Assembly (NCBI RefSeq): GCF_021390595.1 | Contig: NZ_JAJEJR010000001.1 | Coordinates: 806,001-870,000 of the forward strand | From: Paraburkholderia sp. HP33-1 | GTDB lineage: Bacteria; Pseudomonadota; Gammaproteobacteria; Burkholderiales; Burkholderiaceae | Length of the DNA stretch: 64,000 bases | Reading direction: 5' to 3' | Shown here: positions 18,769 to 29,180 of the stretch, piece by piece | How positions within the stretch are numbered: the stretch's first letter is position 1 | Layout: each line of letters opens with the position of its first letter | Notes under the pieces: model-generated | What the model saw: only the letters and a program-made list of their open reading frames with translations | Told to the model about the DNA's origin: nothing | Database searches by the model: none | Position numbers and translations under genes: made by a program

Positions 18769-19188
18769 TTAGTACAACACCATCTGCGTGCAACGGAACA
18801 GCGCGATCGCCTTGCCGTCTGGAGCTGTGACCGTTGCGTCCCAGACCTGCGTGCTGCGCCCGAGGTGCACGGCCTTTGCGACCGCGCGGATCGTGCCCTC
18901 GGTCGCGGTGCCGAGGAAGTTGCTCTTCAGCTCGATCGTCGTGAAGTTGCGCGCGTTTTCCGGCAGATGCGCGATGCATGCATAGCCGCACGCGGTGTCG
19001 GCGAGGCCGATCACGGTGGCCGCATGCAGGAAGCCGTTCGGTGCGAGCAGTTCCTCGCGCACGGTCAATTCGGCGGTCAGCGTGCCCTGGTCCACGGTCA
19101 GCACGCGCAGGCCCAGCAGGTCCGGAAGCTTGCCCTTCTGGCGCTCCTGCAGGCGTTCGACGGTGTATTCCGGGCGCAGTTTACTCAT
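18769..19188 (-). CDS. PaaI-type hotdog thioesterase
   Basis: A 139-residue single hotdog-fold domain. APNGFLHAATVIGLADTACGYA carries the conserved region around the catalytic Asp/Asn of PaaI-like acyl-CoA thioesterases, followed by FTTIELKSNFLG. Members hydrolyse aryl- or acyl-CoA thioesters. The specific substrate cannot be told, and no phenylacetate genes are nearby. The gene converges with cobQ and lies divergently from the orphan parA. Confidence 0.85.
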   Translation of the reverse strand: MSKLRPEYTVERLQERQKGKLPDLLGLRVLTVDQGTLTAELTVREELLAPNGFLHAATVIGLADTACGYACIAHLPENARNFTTIELKSNFLGTATEGTIRAVAKAVHLGRSTQVWDATVTAPDGKAIALFRCTQMVLY

Positions 19189-19428
19189 GTGATTCAGGTC
19201 CTTGTCGAAAAAAACGGCGGGTTGCAGCGGCCGATTCGCGATGCGGGGGTTTCGGCCGCGCTGGATTTGTCGATATTATCAACGGCTGGACCGGTGGGTG
19301 TACCTGGAACCCGACTTCGAACGACAGCGGTTGGAGTCCACCGGCGCCGGTCACAACGGATCGGCGGGTGCAAAGCAATAGCGCGGCAAACCGGCTGGCG
19401 GCGTCCAGCCTTCTTTCCGGGAGATTTC

Positions 19429-20067
19429 ATGTCGGTGATCGTGGTGGCGAATCCGAAGGGCGGCGTGGGCAAGAGCACGCTATCGACCAATCTGGCCGGC
19501 TATTTCGCCGCGGAGGGCGAATGGGTCGCGCTGGCCGACCTCGACAAGCAGCACTCCGCGCACGCGTGGCTCGAATTACGGCCCGCGACGCTGCCGCCGA
19601 TCGAAACTTGGGAAGTCAATCCCGACACGCCGGGCAAGCCGCCGAAGGGGCTCGAGCACGCGGTCATCGACACGCCGGCCGGCCTGCACGGTAATCGCAT
19701 GAGCATCGCGCTCGATCTCGCCGACAAGGTGATCGTGCCGCTGCAGCCGTCGATGTTCGATATTCTCGCGACCCAGGATTTTCTCGAGCGGCTCGCAAAG
19801 GAAAAGGCGGTCAGGAAGGGCACGATCGAAATCGGCGTGGTCGGCATGCGCGTCGATGCGCGCACCCGCTCGGCCGAGCAGCTGCATCGCTTCGTCGAGG
19901 GGCTGAAGCTGCCGGTGCTCGGCTTTCTGCGCGACACGCAGAACTACGTGCAGCTCGCGGCGCACGGCCTGACGCTGTGGGACGTCGCGAAAAGCCGTGT
20001 GGAAAAGGATCTGGAGCAATGGCAGCCGATCGTCGAGTGGACGAACGGCGCGGTAGGGAAGAACTGA
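19429..20067 (+). CDS. Orphan ParA-family ATPase
   Basis: A 212-residue protein with the deviant Walker A motif KGGVGKST (10-17, signature lysine K10) at its very N-terminus. VIDTPAGLHG is the Walker A'-like region. It therefore belongs to the short ParA/MinD family without an N-terminal DNA-binding extension. No ParB gene or parS-like repeat is adjacent, so it is not an obvious partition pair. Relatives of this kind position protein clusters or cellulose/chemotaxis machinery, but the cargo here is unknown. The ATG at 19429 lies right after TTCCGGGAG. Confidence 0.88.
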   Translation: MSVIVVANPKGGVGKSTLSTNLAGYFAAEGEWVALADLDKQHSAHAWLELRPATLPPIETWEVNPDTPGKPPKGLEHAVIDTPAGLHGNRMSIALDLADKVIVPLQPSMFDILATQDFLERLAKEKAVRKGTIEIGVVGMRVDARTRSAEQLHRFVEGLKLPVLGFLRDTQNYVQLAAHGLTLWDVAKSRVEKDLEQWQPIVEWTNGAVGKN

Positions 20068-20107
20068 GGCGGGAGCAGGCTACCTACCCGCCATCAATCA
20101 GGCGACA

Positions 20108-20126
20108 AGCTGAGCCCCGCTCAGCT
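20108..20126. terminator. Hairpin between convergent parA and panD
   Basis: AGCTGAGC / GCTCAGCT with a CCC loop overlaps the panD stop codon and lies 41 bases after the parA stop. There is no T-run, so it may be an mRNA 3' end stem rather than a true intrinsic terminator. Confidence 0.35.
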
Positions 20127-20507
20127 CCAGGCCTGGGTGGGCACGTGATCGCGGCTGCCCTTGATCTTGTTGTTTTCATCGACGAACACGAGGTCCGGCT
20201 TCCAGCCCGCCTTCAGCTCCGCCTCGTCGACCACCGCGAACGCCGCGATGATGACCAGGTCGCCGAGCTGCGCGCGCCGCGCGGCCGAGCCGTTCAGCGA
20301 AATCATCCCGCTGCCGCGCTCGCCCTTGATCGCGTAGGTCGAGAAGCGCTCGCCGTTGTTGATGTTCCAGATGTCGATGCGCTCGTTTTCAACGATGTTC
20401 GCTGCTTCGAGCAGGTCTTCGTCGATCGCGCAAGAGCCCTCGTAGTGGAGCTCGCAGTGCGTGACCGCGACGCGGTGAATCTTCGACTTCAGCATGTTGC
20501 GTTGCAT
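20121..20507 (-). CDS. panD: Aspartate 1-decarboxylase precursor
   Basis: A 128-residue pyruvoyl enzyme that makes beta-alanine for pantothenate. The self-processing site is the G24-S25 bond in HYEGSCAID; cleavage there creates the pyruvoyl group on S25. The start [12 protein letters not shown] at 20507 is the conserved beginning; an ATG-equivalent two codons upstream is unlikely. It is 42 bases downstream of panC on the same strand, so the two committed enzymes of pantothenate synthesis are co-transcribed. Confidence 0.97.
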   Translation of the reverse strand: MQRNMLKSKIHRVAVTHCELHYEGSCAIDEDLLEAANIVENERIDIWNINNGERFSTYAIKGERGSGMISLNGSAARRAQLGDLVIIAAFAVVDEAELKAGWKPDLVFVDENNKIKGSRDHVPTQAWS

Positions 20508-20549
20508 GACCAATCCTGTGTGACGACTGTGGCGCCGAGAGTTGCGGCG

Positions 20550-21641
<1,092 letters not shown>

Positions 21642-21656
21642 TCACGCGACGCTCAC

Positions 21657-22544
21657 TCAGGCTGGCAGATACGCCAGCCGCACGTAAATCGGCGCGAACG
21701 GCTCGGCCTGCGTGATTTCGACGAGCGATTCACGGCATAGTTCGAGCACGGCGATGAAGTTCACGACCACGACCGGCACGCCACGGCTCGTGTCGAACAG
21801 ATCGGAAAACTCGATGAAGCGCGCGTTCTGCAACTGCCGCAGGATCAGGCTCATGTGTTCGCGCACCGACAGTTCTTCGCGCGAAATCTTGTGATGCTGG
21901 ACCAGCTTTGCGCGCTTGATCACGTCGGCCCACGCGGCGCGCAGGTCTTCACTGTTCACGTCCGGGAAACGCGGGGTGATGCTCTGCTCGATGTAGACCT
22001 CGGCGCGCAGGAAGTCGCGTCCGAGCTGGGGCAACTGGTCGATGCGCTGCGCGGCGAGCTTCATCTGCTCGTATTCGAGCAGGCGGCGCACCAGTTCGGC
22101 GCGCGGGTCTTCGGCTTCCTCGCCGGTGTCGGCCTTCTTGACCGGCAGCAGCATGCGCGATTTGATCTCGATCAGCATCGCGGCCATCAGCAGGTACTCG
22201 GACGCGAGTTCGAGATTGGTCTTGCGCAGTTGCTCGACGTAGCCGAGATATTGCGTTGTGACATCCGCCATTGGGATGTCGAGCACGTTGAAGTTCTGCT
22301 TGCGGATCAGATACAGCAGCAGGTCGAGCGGCCCCTCGAAGGTCTCGAGGAACACCTCGAGCGCGTCCGGCGGGATGTACAGGTCGTTCGGCAGCTTGAA
22401 CAGCGGCTCGCCGTACAGACGCGCGAAAGCGACGCCGTCGACCGTGTCGGGCGTCGAATCGGTGGCGGGCGTGGCGAGCGCGGTGTCGGCGGGTGCCGGC
22501 GCTGGGCCGTGAACCGGGCCGTGTGCCTCGTCAGCGTGACTCAT
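21657..22544 (-). CDS. scpA: Segregation and condensation protein A
   Basis: A 295-residue kleisin-family subunit of the Smc-ScpAB condensin. After a Pro/Ala/His-rich N-terminal stretch of ~45 residues, FEGPLDLLLYLIRKQNFNVLDIPMADVTTQYLGYV is the diagnostic N-terminal kleisin motif. A C-terminal winged helix (VREHMSLILRQLQNARFIEFSDLF) would bind the Smc head. The start MSHADEAHG at 22544 lies 20 bases after the DUF3460 stop. No scpB or smc gene is in the window. Confidence 0.92.
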   Translation of the reverse strand: MSHADEAHGPVHGPAPAPADTALATPATDSTPDTVDGVAFARLYGEPLFKLPNDLYIPPDALEVFLETFEGPLDLLLYLIRKQNFNVLDIPMADVTTQYLGYVEQLRKTNLELASEYLLMAAMLIEIKSRMLLPVKKADTGEEAEDPRAELVRRLLEYEQMKLAAQRIDQLPQLGRDFLRAEVYIEQSITPRFPDVNSEDLRAAWADVIKRAKLVQHHKISREELSVREHMSLILRQLQNARFIEFSDLFDTSRGVPVVVVNFIAVLELCRESLVEITQAEPFAPIYVRLAYLPA

Positions 22545-22564
22545 CGTCGGCGTGACTGGGGCGC

Positions 22565-22750
22565 TCAGAAGTTCTGGTAGTACGAGTAAGGCGTCTGTTC
22601 CACGCGCGAGGCCTTCTGCTCGGCGCGCTCTTCCAGATCGATCGGCTGTTTGTCCCACAGCAGCGCGCGGCCTTTGCGTTGCTCGGCCTCCAGATTGGGC
22701 TTCTGTTGCTTGAGCTGGTTCAGGAACTGGGTGATGTCCGATTGATACAT
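22565..22750 (-). CDS. DUF3460-family small protein
   Basis: A 61-residue protein, MYQSDITQFLNQLKQQKPNL at the start and TPYSYYQNF at the end, matching the DUF3460 family found in Burkholderiales next to scpA. It is charged, predicted helical and soluble, with no signal or membrane segment. The function is unknown. It lies 20 bases upstream of scpA and is very probably co-transcribed with it. Confidence 0.88.
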   Translation of the reverse strand: MYQSDITQFLNQLKQQKPNLEAEQRKGRALLWDKQPIDLEERAEQKASRVEQTPYSYYQNF

Positions 22751-23018
22751 GGCTCGACGTCCGTGGTGGGTAGGGTGGCGGCTCTTGGTCTGGCCGCTGA
22801 GCGGCGCCGCAAGGAGGGTGCCGTCGTCCGCGATTTTACCGCATGCGCCGCGCGCGGTCGAAAAACGCCGTGTGCCACCTATTTGTCAGATGGAGCGCGG
22901 AGCCCGGCCGGGGGGCACGAGAGAGGCCGGTGAGGGTCGCATTGTGGTCAAATAGCATGCCTCGATCGCGCAGTGCGGCGGGGTACGAGAATTCACCCAC
23001 TGAGGCCGGAGGTCCTGT

Positions 23019-24869
23019 TTGGCGGGAGGTACGATCGACAGGCCGCGTGCGTGGCGCGGCCAGACCGGCCAGGCGAGCGTGCCCGCGCGTGAGCGCGCGG
23101 CGCTCGCGCGGCGCTGGCTGCGCGTGTCCTTCGCCTTCGGCCTCGTCCTTCTGATGCTGCTGGCCGCGGGCGAGACCCACGCGGCGCGCACGGCGCCGAG
23201 CTACAAGGTCGAGGTGGTCGCCGAGCCGCGCGCGCTGCGCAGGTTGCTCGAACAGCACCTCGATATCTCGCGTTTCGCGAAGCGCCCCGACGTCACCGAG
23301 GACCAGTTTTCGTTCCTGATCACCGCGACGCCGCAACAGGTGCGCGATCTCGCCGCGACGCAGGGCTATTTCGCGCCGCTCGTCAGCACCGACGTGCGCA
23401 CCGTCGCCGACGTGCGGCAGGTCACCGTGCGCGTCGAGCCGGGCCCGCAGACCAAAGTCACGTCGGTCGATCTGTCATTTCGCGGCGCGGTGCTGACCGA
23501 GGACCCGTCGCGCGAAAACGCCACGCGCTTCGCGTTCTCGCTGCACGAGGGCCAGCCGTTCTCGCAAGGCGGCTGGGACGACGCGAAGAACGCGTCGTTG
23601 CGCGAACTGCAATCGCGCCGCTACCTCGCCGCGAAGATCTACCATTCCGAGGCGCTGATCGATCCGCGCACGCACACGGCGAAGTTATCGGTGATCTATG
23701 ACAGCGGGCCGACCTTCACGATGGGCGAACTCGACGTGCAGGGCACGAAGCGCTATCCGGAGCGCATCGTCCATAACGTCAATCCGATCTCGCCGGGCGA
23801 CATCTACGACACCCGCACCGTCGCCGAGCTGCAGCGGCAATTGCAGAACACGCCGTACTTCGCGAGCGTCGCCATCGACCTCGACAACGACCCGACCAAG
23901 CCACTCAACACGCCGGTGCACGTGAAAGTGTCGGAGTTTCCGTATCACAGCTTCCGCGGCGGCGTCGGCTATTCGACCGACAACGGCCCGCTCGTGCAGG
24001 GCGGCTACACGTATCTGAACACGTTCGGCGCGGCGTGGCCGTTCACCGTCGAGGGACGCGCCGACCAGACGCAGCAATACGGGCAGGTCCAGCTGTCGAT
24101 GCCGCCGGGTCAGCACGGGTGGACCAATAGCGTGCTTGCGTCGTACACGACCACCGACGTCTCCGACACGCGCATCTACAGCATCCGCGGCGGCGTGCAG
24201 CGCTCGCGCACGTCGCAGTTTCTCGACTACAGCTACTCGCTGTTGTTCTACGACGACCAGCTCGACCAGAACGCGGCTCCGCCGACCCGCGCGCACGCGC
24301 TGGTGCCGGGATGGTCGTGGACGCGGCGCGACACCGACGACCCGCTGTTCCCGCGCCGCGGCAACCTGATCCACGTCGAGGCCGGCTTCGCGGTCAAGGG
24401 AGTGCTCGCCGACCAGTCGTTCATCCGCGGCTACGCGCGCGGCCAGCAGTATTTCCCGATCGGCGTCGACGACATCGTGCTGATCCGCGCCGAGCTCGGC
24501 GGCGTATTCACGAGCGGCAGCTCGAGCGGCATTCCGGCGTCGCTGCTGTTCCGCGCGGGCGGTTCGAACTCGGTGCGCGGCTACGGCTTCCAGAGCATCG
24601 GCAACGACGTCGCCGGCTCGATCCTGCCGACCAAATACCTGGTGACGAGCGCAGTCGAATACCAGCACTGGTTCTCGCACAACTGGGGCATGGCCACGTT
24701 CTTCGACATCGGCACCGCGACAGATACCTGGGGCGAAAAAGTCTTCTTTCCGGGCGTCGGCGTCGGCGCGCGCTGGCGCAGCCCGGTTGGCCCGGTCAAT
24801 CTCGATCTCGCTTACGGGATTCGCAATAACAGCGTGCGGCCGTATATCACGCTCGGCATCGCGTTCTGA
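23019..24869 (+). CDS. tamA: Outer-membrane translocation/assembly protein TamA
   Basis: A 616-residue Omp85-family protein. A signal-like hydrophobic stretch (about 38-52) is followed by POTRA domains up to about residue 300. A 16-strand-type beta-barrel carries the conserved surface-antigen region GSNSVRGYGFQSIG (the RGY/F motif of lid loop 6), and the C-terminus is RPYITLGIAF. TamA works with TamB in exporting outer-membrane proteins or lipids. The start is a TTG at 23019 behind GGAGGT; later GTG codons are possible starts, so the N-terminus is uncertain. tamB follows 57 bases later. Confidence 0.9.
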   Translation: MAGGTIDRPRAWRGQTGQASVPARERAALARRWLRVSFAFGLVLLMLLAAGETHAARTAPSYKVEVVAEPRALRRLLEQHLDISRFAKRPDVTEDQFSFLITATPQQVRDLAATQGYFAPLVSTDVRTVADVRQVTVRVEPGPQTKVTSVDLSFRGAVLTEDPSRENATRFAFSLHEGQPFSQGGWDDAKNASLRELQSRRYLAAKIYHSEALIDPRTHTAKLSVIYDSGPTFTMGELDVQGTKRYPERIVHNVNPISPGDIYDTRTVAELQRQLQNTPYFASVAIDLDNDPTKPLNTPVHVKVSEFPYHSFRGGVGYSTDNGPLVQGGYTYLNTFGAAWPFTVEGRADQTQQYGQVQLSMPPGQHGWTNSVLASYTTTDVSDTRIYSIRGGVQRSRTSQFLDYSYSLLFYDDQLDQNAAPPTRAHALVPGWSWTRRDTDDPLFPRRGNLIHVEAGFAVKGVLADQSFIRGYARGQQYFPIGVDDIVLIRAELGGVFTSGSSSGIPASLLFRAGGSNSVRGYGFQSIGNDVAGSILPTKYLVTSAVEYQHWFSHNWGMATFFDIGTATDTWGEKVFFPGVGVGARWRSPVGPVNLDLAYGIRNNSVRPYITLGIAF

Positions 24870-24926
24870 CGTTTTGACAACATTCAGCTAACTCTTTCGC
24901 CACCTTATACGCCACCGCATTCACGC

Positions 24927-27900
24927 ATGACCACCGACGTCACCGACCCGCCCTCCGCGCAGCCAGCCGGCCCCACGCCGCCTGAGCCGCCGGACGGGCA
25001 GCCGCCGCCCGACACGCCGCCGCCGAAGCGGCGTTGGGGCTGGCTGCTGCTGAAAGCGGTCGCGGGCACGCTGACCATGCTGGTGCTGCTCGCGGCGCTC
25101 GCGCTCGGGCTGCTGTACGGCGCGCTGACGACCGAGCGCGGCACCGCATACGCGTGGCACGCGGCAGTGAATCTGCTCGGCGGCCGGCTCGCCGGCACGC
25201 TCGACGGCGGCACGCTCGCGCGCGGCGTCCAACTGCGCGACGTGCGCTGGCGCAGCCTCGACGGCAGCGGCACCGACATCCGTATCGACAGCGTCGCGGG
25301 CAGCTGGGCGCTCGCGCGCGAGCCGTGGCGTTTCACGATCGACTATCTGCACGTCGGCACGATCGAGGCGCGAATCGGCCCGTCGTCGAGCAGCAGCGAG
25401 CCGCTGAAGCTGCCGCAGGATCTGCAACTGCCGATGCAGCTGGAGATCCGCGACGTGCAGGTCGAGCGACTGCTGCTGCACCAGGGCGCGTCGACGACGG
25501 AGCTGTCGCGTTTTGCGTTCCATGGACGCAGCGACGGGCGTCATCACGAGGCGGCCGTCGATCGGCTCGATACGCCGTTCGGGGCGCTGACGGCAGCGGC
25601 GAAACTCGATGGCGTGCGGCCGTTTCCGCTCACCGGCGAGGTCGGCTATTCGGGCAAGGTCAACGACGAAGCGGTGCAGGTGGCAGGCCACCTGAGCGGC
25701 ACGCTCGAACAGCTGGTCGCCGAACTCGATGCGAGCAGCATGAAGCTCGCCGGCCACGCGCGGGTCGAGGCGGCGCCGTTCGCCCCCGTGCCGCTGCAAC
25801 GCGCGACGCTGAGCTTCGACCACGTAAATCCGCAGGCTTTCGCGCCCGGCGCGCCGCTCGCCGATCTGGCCGTGCGTGCTGAGTTGCAGCCGGTGGAGCA
25901 GGGCGCGGCGGCTCCCGGCGCGACCAGCGCGGCCGAACCTTCCGCCGCCAGCCACCCGCACCACGGCTTCGGCGCCCACCACGAGCCGGCCAAACCCGCC
26001 GCAGGCTTTGCCGTCGCGGGCCACGTCTCGATCGTCAACGCGAAACCCGGCGCGATCGACCAGAAACTGCTGCCGCTGATCGATGCGAACGCCGACGTGC
26101 GCCTGGACGCCCGCGCGCAGAGCGTCTCGAACCTGAACGTGCGGCTCGTGCGCAACGCGACGCTCACCGGTGGCGGTACGCTGAGCGGCCGGCACGGCCA
26201 GTTCGATCTGAAGGTCGCGCGGCTCGACCTGAACGCGCTGCAGGCGACCGTGCGGCCGACGCAACTGTCCGGCCCGATCGGGGTCCGCCTGAACGACGAC
26301 ATCCAGACCCTGACGCTCGATCTCGCCGACCCCGCCGCCGCGCTGCGCGCGCAGGGCAAGATCACGTTCGACCCGGCGCGCATCAGCTTCAATGACGTGC
26401 GCGTTACGTCGGGCCGCGGCCGCATCGATCTGTCGGGCGCGCTGAAGCACGACGCGAACTCGACCTACAGCCTGAAGGCGCAGCTGACCGATTTCGACCC
26501 GCTGTCGCTGACTTCACAGATGCCCGCGCGTGCACCGGCCACCCCGTCCGGTGCGCCCGCCGCGAGCGGCGCGCAGCGCGCGAAGCCCGCGGCGGCACCC
26601 GCGCGCAGGATCGAGGCGCGCGTGACCGCCACGCTCGCGGCGGCCGGCGTGCTCGCCCCGGTCTTCACGACGCGCGCCGAATTCACGCTCGGCCCGAGCG
26701 TCTACGACGATCTGCCGCTCACGGGCGGCGGCACGATCCAGCTAGCCGGCTCGCGAATCCTGCCGAGCCACGCGAATCTTTCGGTGGCGGGCAACCAGGT
26801 GAATCTGCAAGGCAGCTTCGGTGCGGCTGGCGACCGGCTGCGCTTTGGCATCGACGCCCCGCAGCTCGATCGGCTCGGCTTCGGTCTCGCCGGCGCGGTC
26901 GAAGCCGACGGCGACGTCACCGGCTCGTTCGCGCATCCGAACGTCACGCTGAACTACAAGGCGGACAGCGTCGTGTTCGCGAGTAACCGCATCGGTCACG
27001 CGCAAGGCCATGCCGAGTTGCGCGACGGCGCGAACGGCGCGCTCGCGTTCACGACCGACGCGCGAGATGTCAGCGCGGGCGGCGTCGATCTGAGCACGCT
27101 GAGCGCCCGCCTGTCCGGCACGCGCGCGCACCATACGCTCGAAGCCGCCGCGACCGGCAAGCTGCAGGACCGTCCGCTGGATCTGACGCTCGCCGCCAAC
27201 GGCAAGCTGACCGACACGCGCGACGGCACGCGCTGGGACGGCACCGTCACGCGTCTGCAGAATCGCGGCACGCCGGCGCTCAATCTTGAATCGCCGCTCG
27301 CGCTCAGCGCCGGGCCAGGGCACCTGACGCTCGGCGCGACGCGCCTGACGATCGAAGGCTCGGTGCTGACCCTGAAGTCGTTCGCGTTCGATCGCGGCCG
27401 CATCCAGTCGGCCGGCAGCCTCACCGACGTGTCGCTCGCGCACTTGCAGGAGCTGCGACGACAGATCACTGGCGAGTCGCCTGTCGTGCGCACCGACCTC
27501 GTATTCGACGGCGACTGGGACTTTTCGCTCGGCGCGACGGCGAGCGGCCATATCGAGCTGCGGCGGCGCAGCGGCGACGTGACGGTCGAGATCGGCCGCG
27601 GGCTCGCGTCGATGGGGATCGGCGCCATCCGCGCGCGCGCCGAATTCTCCGGCGGCAACCGGCTCGACGCGACCGTGCACGCGCAGGCGAGCCGCGTCGG
27701 CGTGATCGATGCCGATGCGCACACGCTGCTCGTGATGCGCGACGGCATGCTGAGCGTCGATCCGCAAAGCGCGCTGTCGGGCAACGTGAACGCGAACGTG
27801 CCGTCGCTGCGCACGACGGGCGGCCTGCTCGGCCCGAGCTATCTGCTCGACGGGCATCTTGCGCTGAAGCTCGCGCTCGGCGGCACGGTCGCGAAGCCGA

Positions 27901-29081
27901 ACGTGACCGGCTCGCTGACCGGCGATGATCTGTCCGCTACGGTCGTGAGCCAGGGCGTGCAACTGAAGGACGGCGTCGTGCGCATCGCGCTGTCGCAGAA
28001 TATGGTGGACCTCCAGCAGGTCGAGTTCCACGGGGCGAGCGGCACGCTGCGCGCGACCGGCCGCGTGCGCCTCGACAGTTCGGAGCCCGATCTGACCGCG
28101 AGCATCGTCGCGGACAAGCTCGATGTGTTCGCGTCGCCGGACCGCCATCTGTCGCTGTCGGGCAGCGCCAACATCACGAACGGCGGCGTGGAGCGCGGCC
28201 CTGAGATCAACGGCAGGTTCGTGGTCGACAGCGCGCTGTTCGATATGCCCGAGCAGGCGGCGCCGAGTCTCGGCGACGACGTCGTGATCATCCGCCCGGA
28301 CGGCACCCGCTCGGGCGGCCGACCGCGGCCGACTGAAGGCGAACAGCGGCCAGCGAGCCCGTTCGCGCCGCGCGCCAACATCGAGATCGACCTCGGCAAC
28401 AACTTCCGCTTCCGCGGGCAGGGCGCCGATCTCGGTCTCGCTGGCACGATCACCGCGACGAGCGCGCCGAACACACCGCTGCGCGCGGTCGGCAACGTGC
28501 GCGTCACGCCGGGTTCGACCTACACCGCGTTCGGCCGCAAGCTCGCGATCGAGAATGGTTTCTTCACGTTCAACGGTCCGGTCACGAATCCGGGCATCAA
28601 CATTCTCGCGATGCGCCGCAACCAGCAGATCGAGGCGGGCGTGCAGGTGACGGGCACGCTGCAGGCGCCGGTCGCGCGGCTCGTGTCGGAACCGAGCGCG
28701 CCGGACAACGAAAAGCTGTCCTGGCTGCTGTTCGGTCACGGCACCGACCAGGGCAATAACCTCGGCCAGCAGAGCACGATGACGACGGCCCTCGCGCTGC
28801 TCGGCAGCGCGACGGGCAAGCGGATCGCGCAGACCGTCGGGCTCGACGAGTTTTCGATCGGCCGCAGCGACGTCGGCCTGACCGATCCGCAAGTCGTGAT
28901 GGTGTCGAAGGCGATCAACGAGTGGCTCGTGATCGGCTACGAGCAGGGGCTGCAATCGGCGAGCAACGCGATCAAGGCGACGATCAATCTGTCACGGTAC
29001 TGGTCGCTGGTCGTGTATGGCGGCACGTTCTATGGTGCGGACGTGCTCTACACGCGGCGCTTCGATCGGATCGCGTGGTGA
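24927..29081 (+). CDS. tamB: Translocation/assembly module TamB
   Basis: A 1384-residue AsmA/TamB-family protein. The N-terminal ~30 residues are Pro-rich, then a single membrane anchor (WLLLKAVAGTLTMLVLLAAL, about 34-53) is followed by a very long repetitive beta-rich periplasmic region. The C-terminal TamB (DUF490) domain ends GGTFYGADVLYTRRFDRIAW. TamB-like proteins form hydrophobic grooves that bridge inner and outer membranes, and roles in phospholipid transport and OMP insertion are reported for the family. The pairing with tamA is the usual one. A bidirectional terminator follows. Confidence 0.93.
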   Translation: MTTDVTDPPSAQPAGPTPPEPPDGQPPPDTPPPKRRWGWLLLKAVAGTLTMLVLLAALALGLLYGALTTERGTAYAWHAAVNLLGGRLAGTLDGGTLARGVQLRDVRWRSLDGSGTDIRIDSVAGSWALAREPWRFTIDYLHVGTIEARIGPSSSSSEPLKLPQDLQLPMQLEIRDVQVERLLLHQGASTTELSRFAFHGRSDGRHHEAAVDRLDTPFGALTAAAKLDGVRPFPLTGEVGYSGKVNDEAVQVAGHLSGTLEQLVAELDASSMKLAGHARVEAAPFAPVPLQRATLSFDHVNPQAFAPGAPLADLAVRAELQPVEQGAAAPGATSAAEPSAASHPHHGFGAHHEPAKPAAGFAVAGHVSIVNAKPGAIDQKLLPLIDANADVRLDARAQSVSNLNVRLVRNATLTGGGTLSGRHGQFDLKVARLDLNALQATVRPTQLSGPIGVRLNDDIQTLTLDLADPAAALRAQGKITFDPARISFNDVRVTSGRGRIDLSGALKHDANSTYSLKAQLTDFDPLSLTSQMPARAPATPSGAPAASGAQRAKPAAAPARRIEARVTATLAAAGVLAPVFTTRAEFTLGPSVYDDLPLTGGGTIQLAGSRILPSHANLSVAGNQVNLQGSFGAAGDRLRFGIDAPQLDRLGFGLAGAVEADGDVTGSFAHPNVTLNYKADSVVFASNRIGHAQGHAELRDGANGALAFTTDARDVSAGGVDLSTLSARLSGTRAHHTLEAAATGKLQDRPLDLTLAANGKLTDTRDGTRWDGTVTRLQNRGTPALNLESPLALSAGPGHLTLGATRLTIEGSVLTLKSFAFDRGRIQSAGSLTDVSLAHLQELRRQITGESPVVRTDLVFDGDWDFSLGATASGHIELRRRSGDVTVEIGRGLASMGIGAIRARAEFSGGNRLDATVHAQASRVGVIDADAHTLLVMRDGMLSVDPQSALSGNVNANVPSLRTTGGLLGPSYLLDGHLALKLALGGTVAKPNVTGSLTGDDLSATVVSQGVQLKDGVVRIALSQNMVDLQQVEFHGASGTLRATGRVRLDSSEPDLTASIVADKLDVFASPDRHLSLSGSANITNGGVERGPEINGRFVVDSALFDMPEQAAPSLGDDVVIIRPDGTRSGGRPRPTEGEQRPASPFAPRANIEIDLGNNFRFRGQGADLGLAGTITATSAPNTPLRAVGNVRVTPGSTYTAFGRKLAIENGFFTFNGPVTNPGINILAMRRNQQIEAGVQVTGTLQAPVARLVSEPSAPDNEKLSWLLFGHGTDQGNNLGQQSTMTTALALLGSATGKRIAQTVGLDEFSIGRSDVGLTDPQVVMVSKAINEWLVIGYEQGLQSASNAIKATINLSRYWSLVVYGGTFYGADVLYTRRFDRIAW

Positions 29082-29093
29082 TGCAGACGGCGT

Positions 29094-29131
29094 AAAAAAA
29101 ACGGCACGCTTCGGGAAGCGTGCCGTTTTCT
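29094..29131. terminator. Bidirectional terminator between tamB and metG
   Basis: An 11-bp perfect stem ACGGCACGCTT / AAGCGTGCCGT with a CGGG loop is flanked by an A-run on the left and a T-run on the right. It lies 20 bases after the tamB stop and 50 bases after the metG stop on the other strand, so it can serve both. Confidence 0.92.
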
Positions 29132-29180
29132 CATGCCTGTTTGCGGCGAGGTGGGGCGAGTCGGCCGCCAGCGCCGCGCG

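Noticed and set aside
26742..28955. A 737-codon minus-strand frame inside tamB
   Set aside because: Shadow of tamB with no recognisable domain, signal or ribosome site.
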